Source: Dermatemys mawii | Taxonomy: Eukaryota > Chordata > Testudines > Dermatemydidae | DNA: 64,000 nt | NCBI GenBank assembly: GCA_007922305.1 | Contig: ML677326.1 | Span: 57,980,961-58,044,960, forward strand | Direction: 5' to 3' | Shown here: piece after piece, positions 22,451 to 35,554 of the stretch | Numbering within the stretch: position 1 is the first letter of the stretch | Layout of the letters: each line of letters starts with the position of its first letter | Notes under the pieces: model-generated | The model's input: only the letters and a program-made list of their open reading frames with translations | Databases searched by the model: none | What the model was told of the DNA's origin: nothing | Made by a program: the position numbers and the translations under genes

Positions 22451-25400
22451 GCCTGTTCCCCTTATGAAAACAACATGGTTGTGCCCCAGTTATACAGAAA
22501 ATGTATGGAAGTTTATTCCTGCTGAGGCTCACATGAACACCACCAAACTTTTGTGGCTCAAGATTATAAGTCTGCTCTGCTCACACCTACTTCTTTCTGG
22601 CCAGCTGCTGTCTCTGTTTGACTACATTAGACATATACCTGATTAAAATTAGTGTCCAGTTAAAATTTTAGTAAGTTTTTGTTGTTGGAGTCTGACATCA
22701 CTGGCTCTTGTTTGTTCTGACTGAGTCTTTCTCCAGTCAGTTAGCTACTCCTTGTCTCCTACACATGAGAGGAGAAGACATATTAGCTTTCTATTGCTGA
22801 AGAACAGGCACTAAAAGAAAAGGAAATGTGATACTGTTCAAAAATAGCTGTTTTTGGCACAAACTGCTCTGACGCTGGTTCAGTCTCTGGGTCAGATATC
22901 AGCTTCTCCTATCCCTGTCACAAAGAGCTCAACTATTTTACATACCAGTGCCATATTTGCATCATTGGTATCTTTACGCCCTTACCTGGACATCTCTTCC
23001 ACTTGAAGAACCTAAAGTAGAGAAGGATCTGGTACATGTATTCATCTGATGCAGTGGTTAAGTATCTGTTACTTCACACCTTTGTCAAGAGATGCTTCTG
23101 GCTGCATTCCTGTGGTCTAATATCTAACACCCAGAGAGAGTGAGGATGTCTCCTTCAAAGGTGAGTATCTGTTCAGCTCTAAAACATCTATTGCGCATTC
23201 TATTTCTCAACCTTCTCCTTTTTTCAAGATTTGCTTCTACATATTACCATTCCACCTTTTCCTCTTCCTTATCGTTTCCTATCTGTCTCAGTACTGTGAG
23301 GCTCAGGAGTGAGGACCTGAGGTGGCTAAGGCTCATGGTTCTTTTTGTGGCCTCAGACCCTAAATAGTTAGTGGCATTAGATGGTGCTTGTGCAAAGTCC
23401 ATAAGGGACGGGTTTCCAGAAAGTTCTGAATCACTGCCATCTTGGGTGCCTTCAGTGTTAATATGCAGAAATATCCTTCTGCCAACTCTCTCTATTTGTC
23501 AATCTGGAAATAGCATGCACAATTTCAGTGAAGAAAAAACAAAGGCTCAAAGGTTAATGGAGAAGAGAGGAAAAAATACTATGATAAATATATAGGAAGA
23601 GAGAATCTTAAATATGAGATTGCATTTTGCTCGACTCCTCCAATCCCCCACATACTTTCACAGGAACTAACGCTGTTCAGTAATCTTTTGTAAAAGTATT
23701 CCAGCTTTTGGGGCACTGAAATGGAATTCACTCATTCTGGCATGTGACAAGCAAGAATGTAACCTTTTGCCCCATCATCTAAGAATGCACAGTGGCCTGC
23801 AATAAAAGATGTGGAGGCACCAGATTTTTAGATTGCCCAAGTATGAATGAGAGCTGGGGACAATGTTATATTTTTGGTTGGTTTCATGAATAAAAAGAAA
23901 AATCTATATATTGTCAAAGGAAAAAGCTTGCAAAACTTTGCATCTGTGAGCAGCATTGTGAAACTGGGACCTGAACAGTTGTCCTGGTTGTTGTAGTAGT
24001 AATGAAACAAGCAAACAAAGAACACTACATCATCTTCTAGGCGACTGGGGTGTTTTTTTATTCTTTTAAGACTGGAAAAATTGTATCTGATTCCCTGAAG
24101 ACCTACTAATGGTTCTTGTGGTTCTAGTCTAGCTATTTGTTTTTGAGGACAGTACAAGTACAAGGCATTACAACTACTCCTAAGCAGTATTAGGGCTGTA
24201 TCCTCAATACGTTTTCTTAAAAACAATATACTTTTTTAAACAGAATATATTAAGGCTACTACAGGGTAAAGGGTAAAAGTCTTCAGTAACTGGAGACTGC
24301 ATAATTTACGGAAAGGTTAACAGGATGTGGAATCTTAACACAGTAGGTCAACTATTCAAATCTAGCTCAGGTAGGTCATGACTATACTTTATCATCTTCT
24401 ATTCGATGTTGTGGTGAGCTTGGCTATCTTGGTAAACTGCAAGATAGTTCCCAATAGGCTATCAATTATTGTGGTATTCTTCCTACAGAAAACATGCAGT
24501 TTTTTCTCTCAAGTTCTCATCTAGCACCATGCATTCATGACCATTTGACTGTGTGTCCTTACTCACATACTCTTGCACACTAATAGCAGTAGCAACATTT
24601 TAATTGTTAGTTAAAGTCCATAAAGTACAGAAGTTCAGCTTGTGTTTTCTTAGCTGATTTTTCTTATGAGGGAAGTGTGTAGAAAGATAAGAATTCAATT
24701 TGTGCTAAAAATGCCTCTGTTTTACTTTTCCTACAGTAGAGTATGATTGTTTTCTTCTGAGAACTGTTTGGGGTAACTTGGTGTGCTATTCATAAACCTT
24801 TGCAAAGTCTTGTGATGCACTTAAATTGTTCTGCATTATTGAACATTTCTGCAATTTGTTTTGTATATGATGTGCAGGAGCCATTATTTAACATACATAA
24901 CTATGGCTAAAGTATATTCCTTGTTAATGGACAATAATCTGCTTACAAACATTTACATCTTTGATCAATGTATTGTGCAAAGATACTACACATTAGGCAT
25001 GGGCAAATAGCTCAGTGTATTCTATTTTGAGGAATAATTGGACCTCCTGATTGCAAATATCACTGTTCTCCTTTATGCAGTAATTTATCGTCTCTCTCCT
25101 GCTCTGCTGGTGATCTGAAAGGCTGCTAAACATCAGAAGGTTCGCTCTGGTTCACTGAGGGTATTAGAGAAATTGCTGGGATTTTCATTTGCTGTTGGGT
25201 GAAAAACAGTCCATGCCAATTACTAAGCTTGACTAGTTTGAAGCTTTAATAAGAAAGTTTTAGGACTAAATATTACCACCTTAATTAAGCATAAAAAGGG
25301 GACATCAAGTAGGATAGCATAATGATCAATTAACCTAGTCCTGGGGCTTAGGCTGCTTCTATCATCATCAGATCCATGCTGCTCTGTCCTGGTGTAAGTT

Positions 25401-27640
25401 GTCTGTGGCTCCACCCCGCTTTGTTAAACACACATCCTTTGTACCTTGTCTCGTAACATCACGTAGGTGCAGATAATTAAAACTACTTCATTTATAAACA
25501 TTCTGTTCTAAATATATTTTCTGACACAGTAGTTCAAAATGTAACTGATACATTTAGACTGACCCCAATTAGAGTTTTAGCAGGATATCTTCTTATTTAA
25601 TCTTATTTTTGGCCATTACTATTCTCCTCCTTACTCAATCCAGATATTTTTATCATTGGTTTCATGTATTCCTTAGAACAATTGTCATATTCTTACTTAT
25701 TTGCTTCTGGTGACCTTGGAGTTACTGGTTGGCTAGTTCTTTTTGTTCAGTAACCAGCCACCCTACCACGTTTTACTAGGAAAGTGTGCACCTGGCTAGT
25801 AAATCACACATTTGCCTTGTTTGCATCATCCTGTTATCTACGCAGACTAAGAACCCACTGTACATAAAACACGAACCAATTTTGACTTTTTACAGCCTTT
25901 GAAAGCTGTCAACAAGACTTCTAGGGAAAGCAGAAAAGTTCTTTTTTTTTGTTTTCTTATAACAGTATTACATATACCATATCTACTTCTCTAATATTTA
26001 ATATTTATTCATCTAATACAGTTCATTCTAGACTTCTTTACTCTTGAAGACCATGTAAAAGGGGGACACACAAATCTATCCCCTCTCCTACATGTTTGGA
26101 AAACATGGACGGTCCTGAGCTAGTGTAAACGTGTCAAATGACTTCAGTTTCCTGATGAGCAGGAGCCTGTTTGGGTCTTGATAAAGTTTTACCAAGTAAT
26201 ATAACTCAATCTGCAATGCTGCCAAAAATTAGGCAGTCTCAGATATCTTTCTATGTCTCTCTTTTTCTATGGAGACTAATGACTTCTCAATACAATATTT
26301 CTGTTTTTCCTGAATGTTATGAAATTAAACTTCCTGTTATCATGCAATGTCACTAGTAATTTTCCTAAATTTACCATTGTATAATTCTGGTAATTCTGGT
26401 GCCAGTTACCTGAAATGAGGCCACTGAAAGCAAGAAATTGCAAAAATGTAATTAACTTGATGCTTAGCTGCTTAATATATTGCAAAGAACTAACTCTTAG
26501 GTCACCACCTTCTTCTTTATATAATAGGAGTGGGTTTTGTAAACCATTCTGGCTGAATCTAAGCATCCTAAGGAAGTAGATCTGCATAAGTTTGGATGTG
26601 AACAGATCCTACAGAGGAATAAAGGTGTGCTCTGCTATGCACTCTGAAAAAAGTGGTGGTGATTGTGTGCAAAGAGATCACATGCATCTTATGAGGAAGT
26701 CTTTAAAGCTCCTAAGAGTCTTCCATCCACTCTTTCTCAACCATTATGGAGTTAACATCCCCACCTCGTCTCAGCAGCATTTGGTAGAAGCGTGTTATGG
26801 ATCAGGGTGCCCCAGTTCTTTTTCAATTCTGCATGAACGAACTGAACCCTTTCCTATCCCTATGGTTGATAGACCATATTTGCAGTGGGATGTAGAAAGC
26901 AGGCTGACATGGAAAGGACTGAGAGAGGGAAAATTCTATCTTGCATGTGAATTTTCATTCTAGCACCCTGCATGTCAGACAATTTGACCCTCCCACAAAG
27001 GATTGCATTATGTGCAGGGTTGGTTTTTAGCTGTTGTTTGTCAAATAGTTTGAAAAGAAAATGTGTTCCTGCAGGAAATCCTTACATATCATGTCAAGAT
27101 TCTGCTGCAAATTGCTTGAATTGTATAGCACTTTTAATGGTATTTTCAGAGATGTTTCATGCCTGTTAATTGACTGCAAGGATTGGTTATAACATCTTTA
27201 TAGTCCTTTTGTCCTCTCTTAGAATATTTTGATACATTTTTTGAGGGCACCAATTGCTTTTTAAGAATGGGGTAAGGGAAGGGGAAGGGAGTAAGTCAAA
27301 ATGTAACTGTTGATTTTATATAAGCTGAAATATTTGTCAGATAAATTGCTTGTATACTTATACTGTCAGAAAAATCCAGAAGGGAGAAACAAAAATGCCA
27401 CCCACCCACATCAACCTGGTGGGAGAAATTGATGAGGCTGGTGGTGAATGGGGGACAGTCCCAGTAGCAAGGGAGGGAGACTCTTGGCAAGGAACATTTC
27501 GTAGCTCCTTTCCTTGAGAGTCTCTGGCACCCATTGTCTAGCTGGGAGAGAGAGTTGCTGATTAGGCAGCATTTTTCGGCTCACAAGCTTTAGTCCAGTA
27601 CAGGGGCCATGTAGAGCCTCTTTCAACTCCATTCCAGCAG
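22451..27640. other. Intronic sequence, no gene
   Basis: About 5.2 kb without a supported exon or element. Open frames of up to 132 codons (23828-24226 minus, 26592-26963 plus) have no domain and no splice-site support. Confidence 0.5.
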
Positions 27641-27649
27641 CTTACTCTA

Positions 27650-27830
27650 CCCATCTGAACTAGGAATGGGAGTCTGGCCTGACAGATACTGTGGGTCTGT
27701 ATGATTGCCTGTTCAGGGGGTCAGGAAAGATTTTTTTTTTTTTTTTTTTCTCCCATGGGCCAATTGGCAGAGGACCAGGGAGTTATTTTACCTGCCTTGC
27801 AGTACCTTCAAGCCACAGTGAAAGGAGCAG
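27650..27830 (+). mobile_element. LINE 3'-region fragment of the TCAGGAAGGAATTTT family
   Basis: GGGGGTCAGGAAAGATTTTT followed by GGGCCAATTGGCAGAGGACC matches the same repeat at 34330-34620 and 40700-41030. It is probably CR1-type. It contains a 22-base T run (about 27731-27752). Confidence 0.5.
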
Positions 27831-27914
27831 GAACATGCTTTCCTTATGATCTGGTTAGCTGCTTTTCACCTTTTTAACACCCTTTTGTTAAGGCCATCCG
27901 ATTATCAAACTACC

Positions 27915-28200
27915 TAAGAGCATAAAAATGTCCATATTGGGTCAAACCAAAGGTCCATCTAGCCCACTGTCCTCTCTTTCCACAGTGGCTAATGCCCCCC
28001 TTCAGAGGGAATGAACACAACAGGTAATCATCAAGTGATCCATACCCAGTTGCCCATTCTCAGCTTCTGGCAAACAGGGGTTAGGGGCACCCATTCCTGC
28101 CCATCCTGTTCCATAGTCATTGATTGACCTATCCTCCATGAACTTATCTGGTTCGTGGGTTTGGGTTTTTTTTTGTTTTTTATTTTTAAACCCTAAATGG
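27915..28200 (-). mobile_element. CR1 LINE 3' end, antisense
   Basis: The plus strand shows TATTGGGTCAAACCAAAGGT, CATCTAGCCCACTGTCC, AATCATCAAGTGATCCATAC and GACCTATCCTCCATGAACTT. This is the reverse complement of the turtle CR1 3' region, whose sense copies are at 41.3, 42.6 and 48.9 kb. Only the last about 290 bp are present, as expected for a 5'-truncated LINE. Confidence 0.9.
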
Positions 28201-30154
28201 ATAGATATCATTTTGAACAGGATAAGCCATTTGGTAAATGCCCCCCCCCCCATATATTGGTCTCTAAAATGAGTGTTTAACTTTAGAATGAAACTTTTAT
28301 ATGTAGGATCACCAGATCACGATGATCCTGTCCTTAAACAGGTCCCTAACTTTTTAACCATGTTAGTCGTCCCACTGAAGTTCATAAGACGACAAACACT
28401 GCCCATATTAGTCATAACCTTAAGTATGTGGGATTTTAAAGAGTTGTGGAGGTGGCACTTTCAGTTTCAATGAGAATGTTAATGTGAAAACACACATCCT
28501 TTAGGTGCCTGATGGACAATGCAATCTCGGACATATTTCTGAATTGACCTCACCTTGCATCTGTATGTGCTTGGGATATATAGGGACAGGCGCAAATCAG
28601 CCAAGAATGAAATTAGATGAAAATACAGTCTCTTTCTTCTTTTGAATCCAAAATCCTGAGACATTAGCTTCTGGCGCATACAGCTTTTCTGGGAACACTT
28701 GTTAGGAAGAATCATAAGATAATATTGCCAACCTTCACTATAGACATGAACAGTATGTGTGATCATTTTGCTTTTAGTTTTGTACTATATTAAAGTTATG
28801 AAATAATGAGATTTAGTAAATTTATATTTTCTTGCTGACTGAGTAGCATATTAAATTTTATAGTATGAAGAATCTTCTTGGTGGAAGCCATATTCCTAAA
28901 AAGACTAGCATGTCAAAGTATTATAAATATGACTGATGACTCTAGAAGCTTTAGAAACAATGAAATATTTGTTGAACTCCTACTTACTGAGCAAGTACCA
29001 AAAATCTTCATCTAATAACTAGCTAACTTTTTTTATTTTGGGTTTAGGGCAAAAAGCCTTATTAAAAAAATAAGTCCATTTTTAAATGGATTTTATGTTT
29101 GAGTAAGGTGGTTTTGGTGGCTTAACTGATTTGGAAAAACGGTAAAGGTATCTGATATCAATGGAATTTACTGTAGTGGGTTGGAACTACATATAGTTTA
29201 CTTTAGGAAAAATAAGGTTTTTGACTAACAAGTTAACTTTTTACAAGTTTTCTACTTATGAGGTATGTTTTGGCACAAATGTCCTTCCTTAATTATTTAG
29301 TATAGTTGCAATTGCTGTATTACTGCTTACTGTAAAGAAAAGCATAGGCAATCTGCATTCATTCAGTTGTAGGACTAATATGATTGAGAGAGATTTTGGA
29401 TTTTTTGCTATTTCTGTAGATTAACATTGTTCCATGTTCTAAAGAAATAGTTGGGTGTTAGTTATGATGGCTATAAAACTGCTTATATTTGTCTACTTTT
29501 TCAGAATAGAGCATTTTCTTAATTATAATTTTAGATATTCAGCATCTTAGTAATAAAAATACTTGAATCAAATCAAATAATCAATTAAATGTATTACAAT
29601 AAAGTGGAGATTCATAAAAAAATCTGTGATGTGTCATGTATTCCTTCAGGTGCAAAGCAGTATCTATAGAAAAAATAAATAAAAATGCCAATAGTAATGT
29701 TTTGTGTTGCTTTTATCAGCATTTTTATCAAACATTTTTCTCTGCTTTTACAATTAAATTAGCCATACAAAATTTCAGATAAGCAGATTGAGAATGTCTG
29801 TCTTTTCTTCCCATCGCCAAAAGTTAACTGTGTATATGAATGAAAGCAACAGCCAATAAGGTAACTCACATGTTTGTGTTTACACAATGCAAAGTATCTT
29901 ATTTCTCACTTTTTAAAAAAATCAGTCAGTCTGTGGACTGTCCATAAAATGGTGTAAATATTTTAGGCATTTGGGAAAAGGAAGGAGATTTTTTAAAAAC
30001 ATTTTTATTTATTTTTGTCAATGTTTTATCATAGCTAACAAAATGCATCAGATACAGAAAATAAATGAAGTTAATTTTTAAAATAATTTCCCTTTGAAGA
30101 CTATAGAAATGAGAGAAAAATGAAAAAATGCTTTGAACATACACAGAGCATTTT

Positions 30155-30215
30155 GGTGTGTGTGTGTGTATGTATATATATGTGTATATATAAAAATATG
30201 TACACACACATATAG
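30155..30215. repeat. GT/TA microsatellite
   Basis: TGTGTGTGTGTATGTATATA passes through TA-rich sequence into ACACACACATATA, giving an imperfect self-complementary stretch. Confidence 0.9.
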
Positions 30216-31375
30216 CCCCACAGCAATTTTAAATCGGAAAAAGACTAATTTTTATCCCTTGGATTTTAGCACCTTATTCAGGTTTTTCTTTCAGTGTAAC
30301 ATTACCTACAAAATTATTTTTAACTTCTGAAACTTTCCTAATATCCTAGACTGTAACTCCACATAGCTCAACTCAGTTGAAGTTCATATGGCACAGCACA
30401 AAGGTCCACCCATGTGTTTCTGATCATAGACTTACTAAGTAAACTGCAAGATGTAACATTAAGGATGAAATTCTGGCCTCACTGAATTTACTGGCAAAAC
30501 TCCCATTGACTTCAGTGGTCCAAGTTTTCTGTGCAATAATTGAAGGGAAACTAAGTTGCAATCTCACCAGGCTGATATGTTACAAGTTCATCACAGAAAT
30601 GATGTACTTATAGTTTGTTATATGTATTCCTCTGTTTATCTGATTCATTGATCATCGTTTACATTTGAGTACTCCTTCAGCTTTTATAATGAACAACATT
30701 ATATAAACAGAAAATAGAGAATTCACACTTTGATAAGGAGGAATAAACCAGAAAAACAATGATCATTTATCATTTCTGTTCAGCTTTCATAAACTTTTAT
30801 TACATTGTTTTATTTTTTCTCATTTATATTGTTGTATTTTTTTTTTAAAGAATAGAACAAAGACAGGCAAACAAGAATATACCATAGTGCAGAGACTGTT
30901 AACTTGTACAACAGTCACAACCATCAACATTGGGGTAAAGGAGTGCTTCCTGCTTAAAGGTTCAGCTCTTTTTTTCCCCATTCCGAGGTTGGTTTGACTC
31001 AGCATAGGATCATGAACTCAGTTTTTACAAACGTATTGTAAAAATAAATTTGTATTAATACCGTGTATGAAAGACCTTTTATATTACAACCACTTTTTTG
31101 CATCTGTGTGAAACCAAATTGTACTGTATTTTTCTCTATTTCCTCACCTACGCAAATATATTTTTCCCTTAAAGCTGTATTTGATAATTCTTTAACTTCT
31201 TATGAAAATGTGGGTAGATATTGTACATTTTGCCTCCAATTGAGATTTCAGTACCCATTGCTTCGTGTTTTGCTATAAGATCTCAGCACAGAAACTTTTG
31301 AGTATAGGCACGTCTTTATTTCTAGTATCATGAAAAGATCTGGCCTTTTTTTTTCTAGTTTTTGTTTATTCCACT

Positions 31376-31377
<2 letters not shown>

Positions 31378-31416
<39 letters not shown>
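31378..31416. repeat. T26-A13 homopolymer palindrome
   Basis: Twenty-six T are followed directly by thirteen A. A hairpin is possible. No recognisable retroelement lies on either side. Confidence 0.95.
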
Positions 31417-32960
31417 TTGGTTGGCAATTTATCCAACAGTTAACTAATCAGTAATAAACTTTATGTAGATGTTCTGATGTCCAGTAAAATCTGTTTAAGG
31501 GATTATCCTAAAAAAGGTGTGAGGCTGAGTTGAATATATTTCTAAGATTCCGTTAGTTTTCCTAATCATCATCTTGTATCTCTAGTGTCAGTGGGTACAT
31601 CAAAGAATTAAGCTATTGGTATGTATTGTTGTGGTTAGATGTTTGGCTGCATGTGTGTTTTTCCTCTGTGTGCTGCACCAGACCTCAGCTGGCATGGCAG
31701 ACTTCAAGCGAACCACACAATAAGATTTGTAAAGGGACAAAGGCACCTAGCCAGGTTTACTGTTGACAAAGCATGGTACTAGTAGTCAAGAGACTTTACC
31801 AGAATCCTAGTACATGTGTGCCTGTAACAATGAACCATCTCGGTGACCTGGAGAACTTTCCGTTTCTCCCTTTGGCAAACAAAAATATTTCTTTATACCC
31901 TTATATAAACAAGTTAGTATTGCCCCTCTAACATAGTTAGTTACTAACTTAAGATGGATAGTTATTACCCATTACCTTGTATGTGTTGGTTTTGCATACT
32001 GTCATTCTGACCTTTATCTTTTAGGAAGGGTTAGTGTGTTTGTTATACTTGGAGAATGGTTTTTATACCATCCTTGATATTGGGATGTTCTGGTACTACT
32101 TAATATTGGGATGTTTGCATGAGTTCTCTGTGATTAGCACTACTTAGAAATGTGTATTTTTGCAATATCAGACCTCTTTTTCCAAGTTCTGTAAGCAGGT
32201 TCTGCCTCATACCAGACCTATGATACAAGGACTTATGTTTTAGGCTCTCATCCTACTACAGTTTTAAATTTGTTATTTATTACTAAACATCTTAAAGTTT
32301 TACACTAAAGATACTTGAATATTAGTTTTTACTCTCATGCACATAGGCAAATACAAGTGTGGTTTAATCAGGAGTCAGTCTTAATGGTTACGCTGATTAT
32401 TTGTTAAATGGAAATGGAGTGCTTGAGAGTATTTAAGTGATTAGTATATTTTCCAGTAGTTGATTAAATGTCTCTAAGTAAACTCCTATATAATTCGGAA
32501 ATGTTTAGTTGTTATACACTACTTTTCTATTCATGGAAACTTGAGAATTTAGCTTTTGACAAGTTCATTATTAATTTAACATATATTCTAGTTTATTTTA
32601 TTCAGTATGCTTGTTGACTTTATAGAAACATATTTTAGATTCACATCATGATTACTGTAACATTTTATAAGCAGCAGTGAAATTTGCACATGCCTGTTCT
32701 ATTGTCTTGCTTTTCATAATAGTATACAGCATAGTATAAGTACTTCTGTTTTAGTTAATGCTTGAAATAGCACGTGAATTGTATTGCATGCTTGCTTTCT
32801 ATTCCAAGCAAGTAGTGTATTCAGATTTGATAACTATAACTTTTTTTTTTTTTTATTGCTTTCCTCTTGCAGGAAGTAGAGGTTTGTATATATATCTTCT
32901 GCATTTTGCATTCCGTTTTTTGTACGTATGCATTGATTTCTTATGTCATGTTAAATGTAG

Positions 32961-32979
32961 GCTGTTTTCCCCCTTCCAG
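32961..32979 (+). promoter_or_regulatory. Splice acceptor (polypyrimidine tract + AG)
   Basis: A pyrimidine-rich run leads into CCAG directly before the SPOCK3 codon GAT. This sets the exon start at 32980. Confidence 0.8.
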
Positions 32980-33025
32980 GATGATTATTTCCGCACATGG
33001 AGTCCGGGGAAGCCATTTGATCAAG
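32980..33025 (+). CDS. SPOCK3: Internal exon of a testican gene, best match SPOCK3 (46 nt)
   Basis: The exon reads in phase 0 as DDYFRTWSPGKPFDQ and leaves one base (G) for a split codon, so it starts in phase 0 and ends in phase 1. It is preceded by a pyrimidine tract ending in CAG (32961-32979) and followed by a GTAAG donor at 33026. From memory, the peptide matches testican-3 just before its first follistatin-type cysteines; testican-1 has RNWNPNKPFDQ at this place, so SPOCK3 fits better. Testicans are secreted, calcium-binding heparan/chondroitin-sulfate proteoglycans of the extracellular matrix, mostly in brain. Testican-3 has been reported to restrain membrane-type matrix metalloproteinases. 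This exon lies in the testican-specific N-terminal region; the follistatin, EF-hand, thyroglobulin and acidic-tail regions would lie in later exons, which I do not find here. The reading frame stays open into the intron on both sides, but only these 46 bases look like testican. Confidence 0.82.
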
Positions 33026-33031
33026 GTAAGA
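33026..33031 (+). promoter_or_regulatory. Splice donor GTAAGA
   Basis: The exon ends CAAG and is followed by GTAAGA, close to the vertebrate donor consensus. The split codon (G|NN) fits the alanine expected at the start of the next testican exon. Confidence 0.8.
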
Positions 33032-34325
33032 AATTAACCCATTAAAAATGTATTACTATTGTAAACGCTTTCAAATGTATAATATTCCTTTTTAAAAAAG
33101 AATAAACCTAAACCTCTATGAATTTGTGAAGTCTTTTTAGTGTTACTATGGTAGATTTAAAACAGGACCACAACAGGAAGGGTAGTGTTGCAATTATTAT
33201 ATACACAATTATTGTAACCTGTTATTTTGGGAGCAAACAATGGGGCAGTAATAGTAACCTATGTAAGGTTAACACTTCCCATTATAAAAATTTGTCAAGG
33301 GTTCTTTTTTTGAAAAAAATTAGAGGTCAAACACTTCAATGATTTGCAGAGGATCTTGGAAGGAGGACGGGTCTAGAGTTAGATGCGTTAGCATCTATCC
33401 ATTCAGATTTGGATGAGTTGTAAGTAATTGAGAATCAATATTTGTAGTCTTGATTATGCTCAGTAGATCTTGCCAGAGGCTTGCTGCTGAATATTTTGGA
33501 CATTCCACCTGCACTGAGCATGCTCCACAGCATCTGTCTGCAGTCATGGTGAGAAAGCCAGATAGAACTTTAGGGGCAACCACTGTGAAGTCAGGCTTGT
33601 GAAGTCAGGTTTGTGAAGATTGCTGGATAAAACTGTTTTGGCATTGTTCAGACTTCGGAAATCACTTCAAAAGTTATTGACAGTTGAGCCCTCTTGATAC
33701 TTTCTGTCATCAGAAGACTTTGACAAGCTTGTCCTATATATTCTGTATAGAAAACCTTTAAGGGGGAGTCCCTTAGTTTGCAAAAACAGTCCTTAGAGAG
33801 GTTGAGGGTAGCATGGATGGAGATGAGTTGGGAAAATGCTTTAGCACAGTGATCAGTTTGTGATAATTTGAGTGAGATGCAGCAAACAAAACTATCCGGC
33901 CATTAGACATTTCCAACCCTTAAGCTTCTTGTATGAAACCAGAGACTAAACAATTGCACGTTCCCTTGTCTATCTAATACAGTTCTTTTGTATTTTGCTC
34001 CAAAGCATGCTAGTAGGAGAATGAGAGTGACTATAGCTTTACTTTTTGAATTGCTAAAACCAATCACTTCAAAGTCTGGGATTTCTTTCCTGATAGCTAC
34101 AATAGCATATTCAGAGTGAAGAGACTTTAAAGAGAGTTACACACAAGAGGTGGATTGAAAGGGGAAGAGATCTGACAACATTGGAGGGATGTGCTTATTT
34201 TTTTTCTACAAAAAGGCTTCTTACATAACGTGTTTGTGTGTGTTTGTTAATTTTAAATGAAGTTTTTGTGACAAAATCATTTTGCAATTAAGAGAGTTGA
34301 AGTTGAGAGACAATCATGTGAATTC
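33032..34325. other. Intronic sequence downstream of the exon, no gene
   Basis: Nothing recognised apart from a local direct repeat GTGAAGTCAGGYTTGTGAAG at about 33586-33615. Confidence 0.5.
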
Positions 34326-34329
34326 TTTC

Positions 34330-34620
34330 TTAGGTGTCTGGCTGGTGGGTCTTGTCCATGTGCTTAGGGTCTAACTGATTGCCATATTAGAGGTTGGGAA
34401 GGAATTTTCTTCCAGGTCAGATTGGCAGAAACCCTGGGATTTTTTGCCTTCCTCTGCAGCATGGTACATGGATCACTTGAAGATTTTAACCAAGTGTAAA
34501 TGGTGGATTCTCTAACTTGAAGTTTTTTAAATCATGCTTTAAGATCTTAAATAACGCAGCCAACGTTTAGGGGTGTATTTCAGGAGTGGGTGGGTGAAGT
34601 TCTGTGGCCATCATGATCAC
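34330..34620 (+). mobile_element. LINE 3'-region fragment (probable CR1 type)
   Basis: AGGAATTTTCTTCCAGGTCA, GATTGGCAGAAACCCTGGGA, GCCTTCCTCTGCAGCATGG and GGAGTGGGTGGGTGA form the same sequence as 40700-41030 in the opposite orientation. No coding domain. Confidence 0.65.
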
Positions 34621-35550
34621 CTGAAATCTGAGTTGAGAAAGTTGCTATGGAATGAGCAATCTGGGTGAGGAAGAGAGCTATATTCAGTAATTGAGGTAGA
34701 ATGGGAATAGGGGGGTATTGTAAAGTGTTTATAGGATAAAATACATAACAGGTTATTTTTATATGCACTTACATATACAATAGACATACATTGTTTAACT
34801 GATAGTTACACTAACTGATTTTTTGACTAAATCCCAGTAGAAATTTGATCAAACTGTCTAATTGTTAAATTTCATTTCTTAATTCTAAAAAAAAAATCCC
34901 AAAACCTTAGCAAGCTATTTTTAATATGCAGTACACATACAGTAAACTAACAAGGCAAACTAAATTTTGACTGAGTAGAGGAAAATATCATTTCTAGATT
35001 CTGCAATTTTGCATGACAAGTTACAGCTCAGGGTGATAGCATCTGACTGAAATATAAATCCCAAAAATGATTTTTCATTAGAAATGCTAAGAAAAACCTC
35101 AAGTCACTAATGAGCACCCCTATAAAAACAACTGTTTGGTTTGCGTCATAATTATTTGTAGCAAACAATGTTATCTGATTTTAACAGGTGAGAGAGTTGA
35201 TTAGATCTGCAACATGCCAGACGGCTTTAGAGTGAAAGGGGCCTTCTGTCCATGAATGCTGTGCCATCCACTGGGCAGCCGGAGGGAGATGGCTGCTGAT
35301 TGGCTCCTTGCTCCCCATAATCATTATTTTAAACCTTTGCCTGGGGTTTCTCAGGCCCTTTCCCTCCATTTTAGCTGTGCAGGTCTTTAATGTTGACTGT
35401 ATTACATGTTGAAATTCGGTAAATATAGAGTGAAATCATGGCCCAGATAAAGTCAGTGCACTTTAATAAGCAGGCTGCTGCAAGTGATGCTTCTTAGTGT
35501 GAACTATTATAAGCAGTACTATGTGATCTGTGCTGACTGCCTGTTGGTTT
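34621..35550. other. Intronic sequence, no gene
   Basis: AT-rich with a slightly GC-richer patch at 35200-35370. No element or exon is recognised. Confidence 0.45.
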
Positions 35551-35554
35551 CTGG

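Larger units (their letters stand above)
1..32979 (+). other. SPOCK3: Partial intron of SPOCK3 upstream of the exon
   Basis: No upstream testican exon (expected to end near WNKFRD) was recognised by eye in these 33 kb, so this is read as the 3' part of one long intron. Very long introns are usual for SPOCK genes. The intron is AT-rich and carries the transposable elements listed separately. A missed short exon cannot be excluded without a protein-to-genome alignment. Confidence 0.65.
28201..32979. other. Repeat-poor AT-rich intron upstream of the exon
   Basis: No transposon body is recognised in 4.8 kb. It contains a GT/TA microsatellite (30155-30215), a degenerate old motif with CCCATTGACTTCAGTGG (about 30466-30530) and the T/A palindrome at 31378-31416. 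Confidence 0.5.

Noticed and set aside
23828..24226. 132-codon frame on the minus strand
   Set aside because: No domain, and its length is within chance for an AT-rich 64-kb window with many frames.
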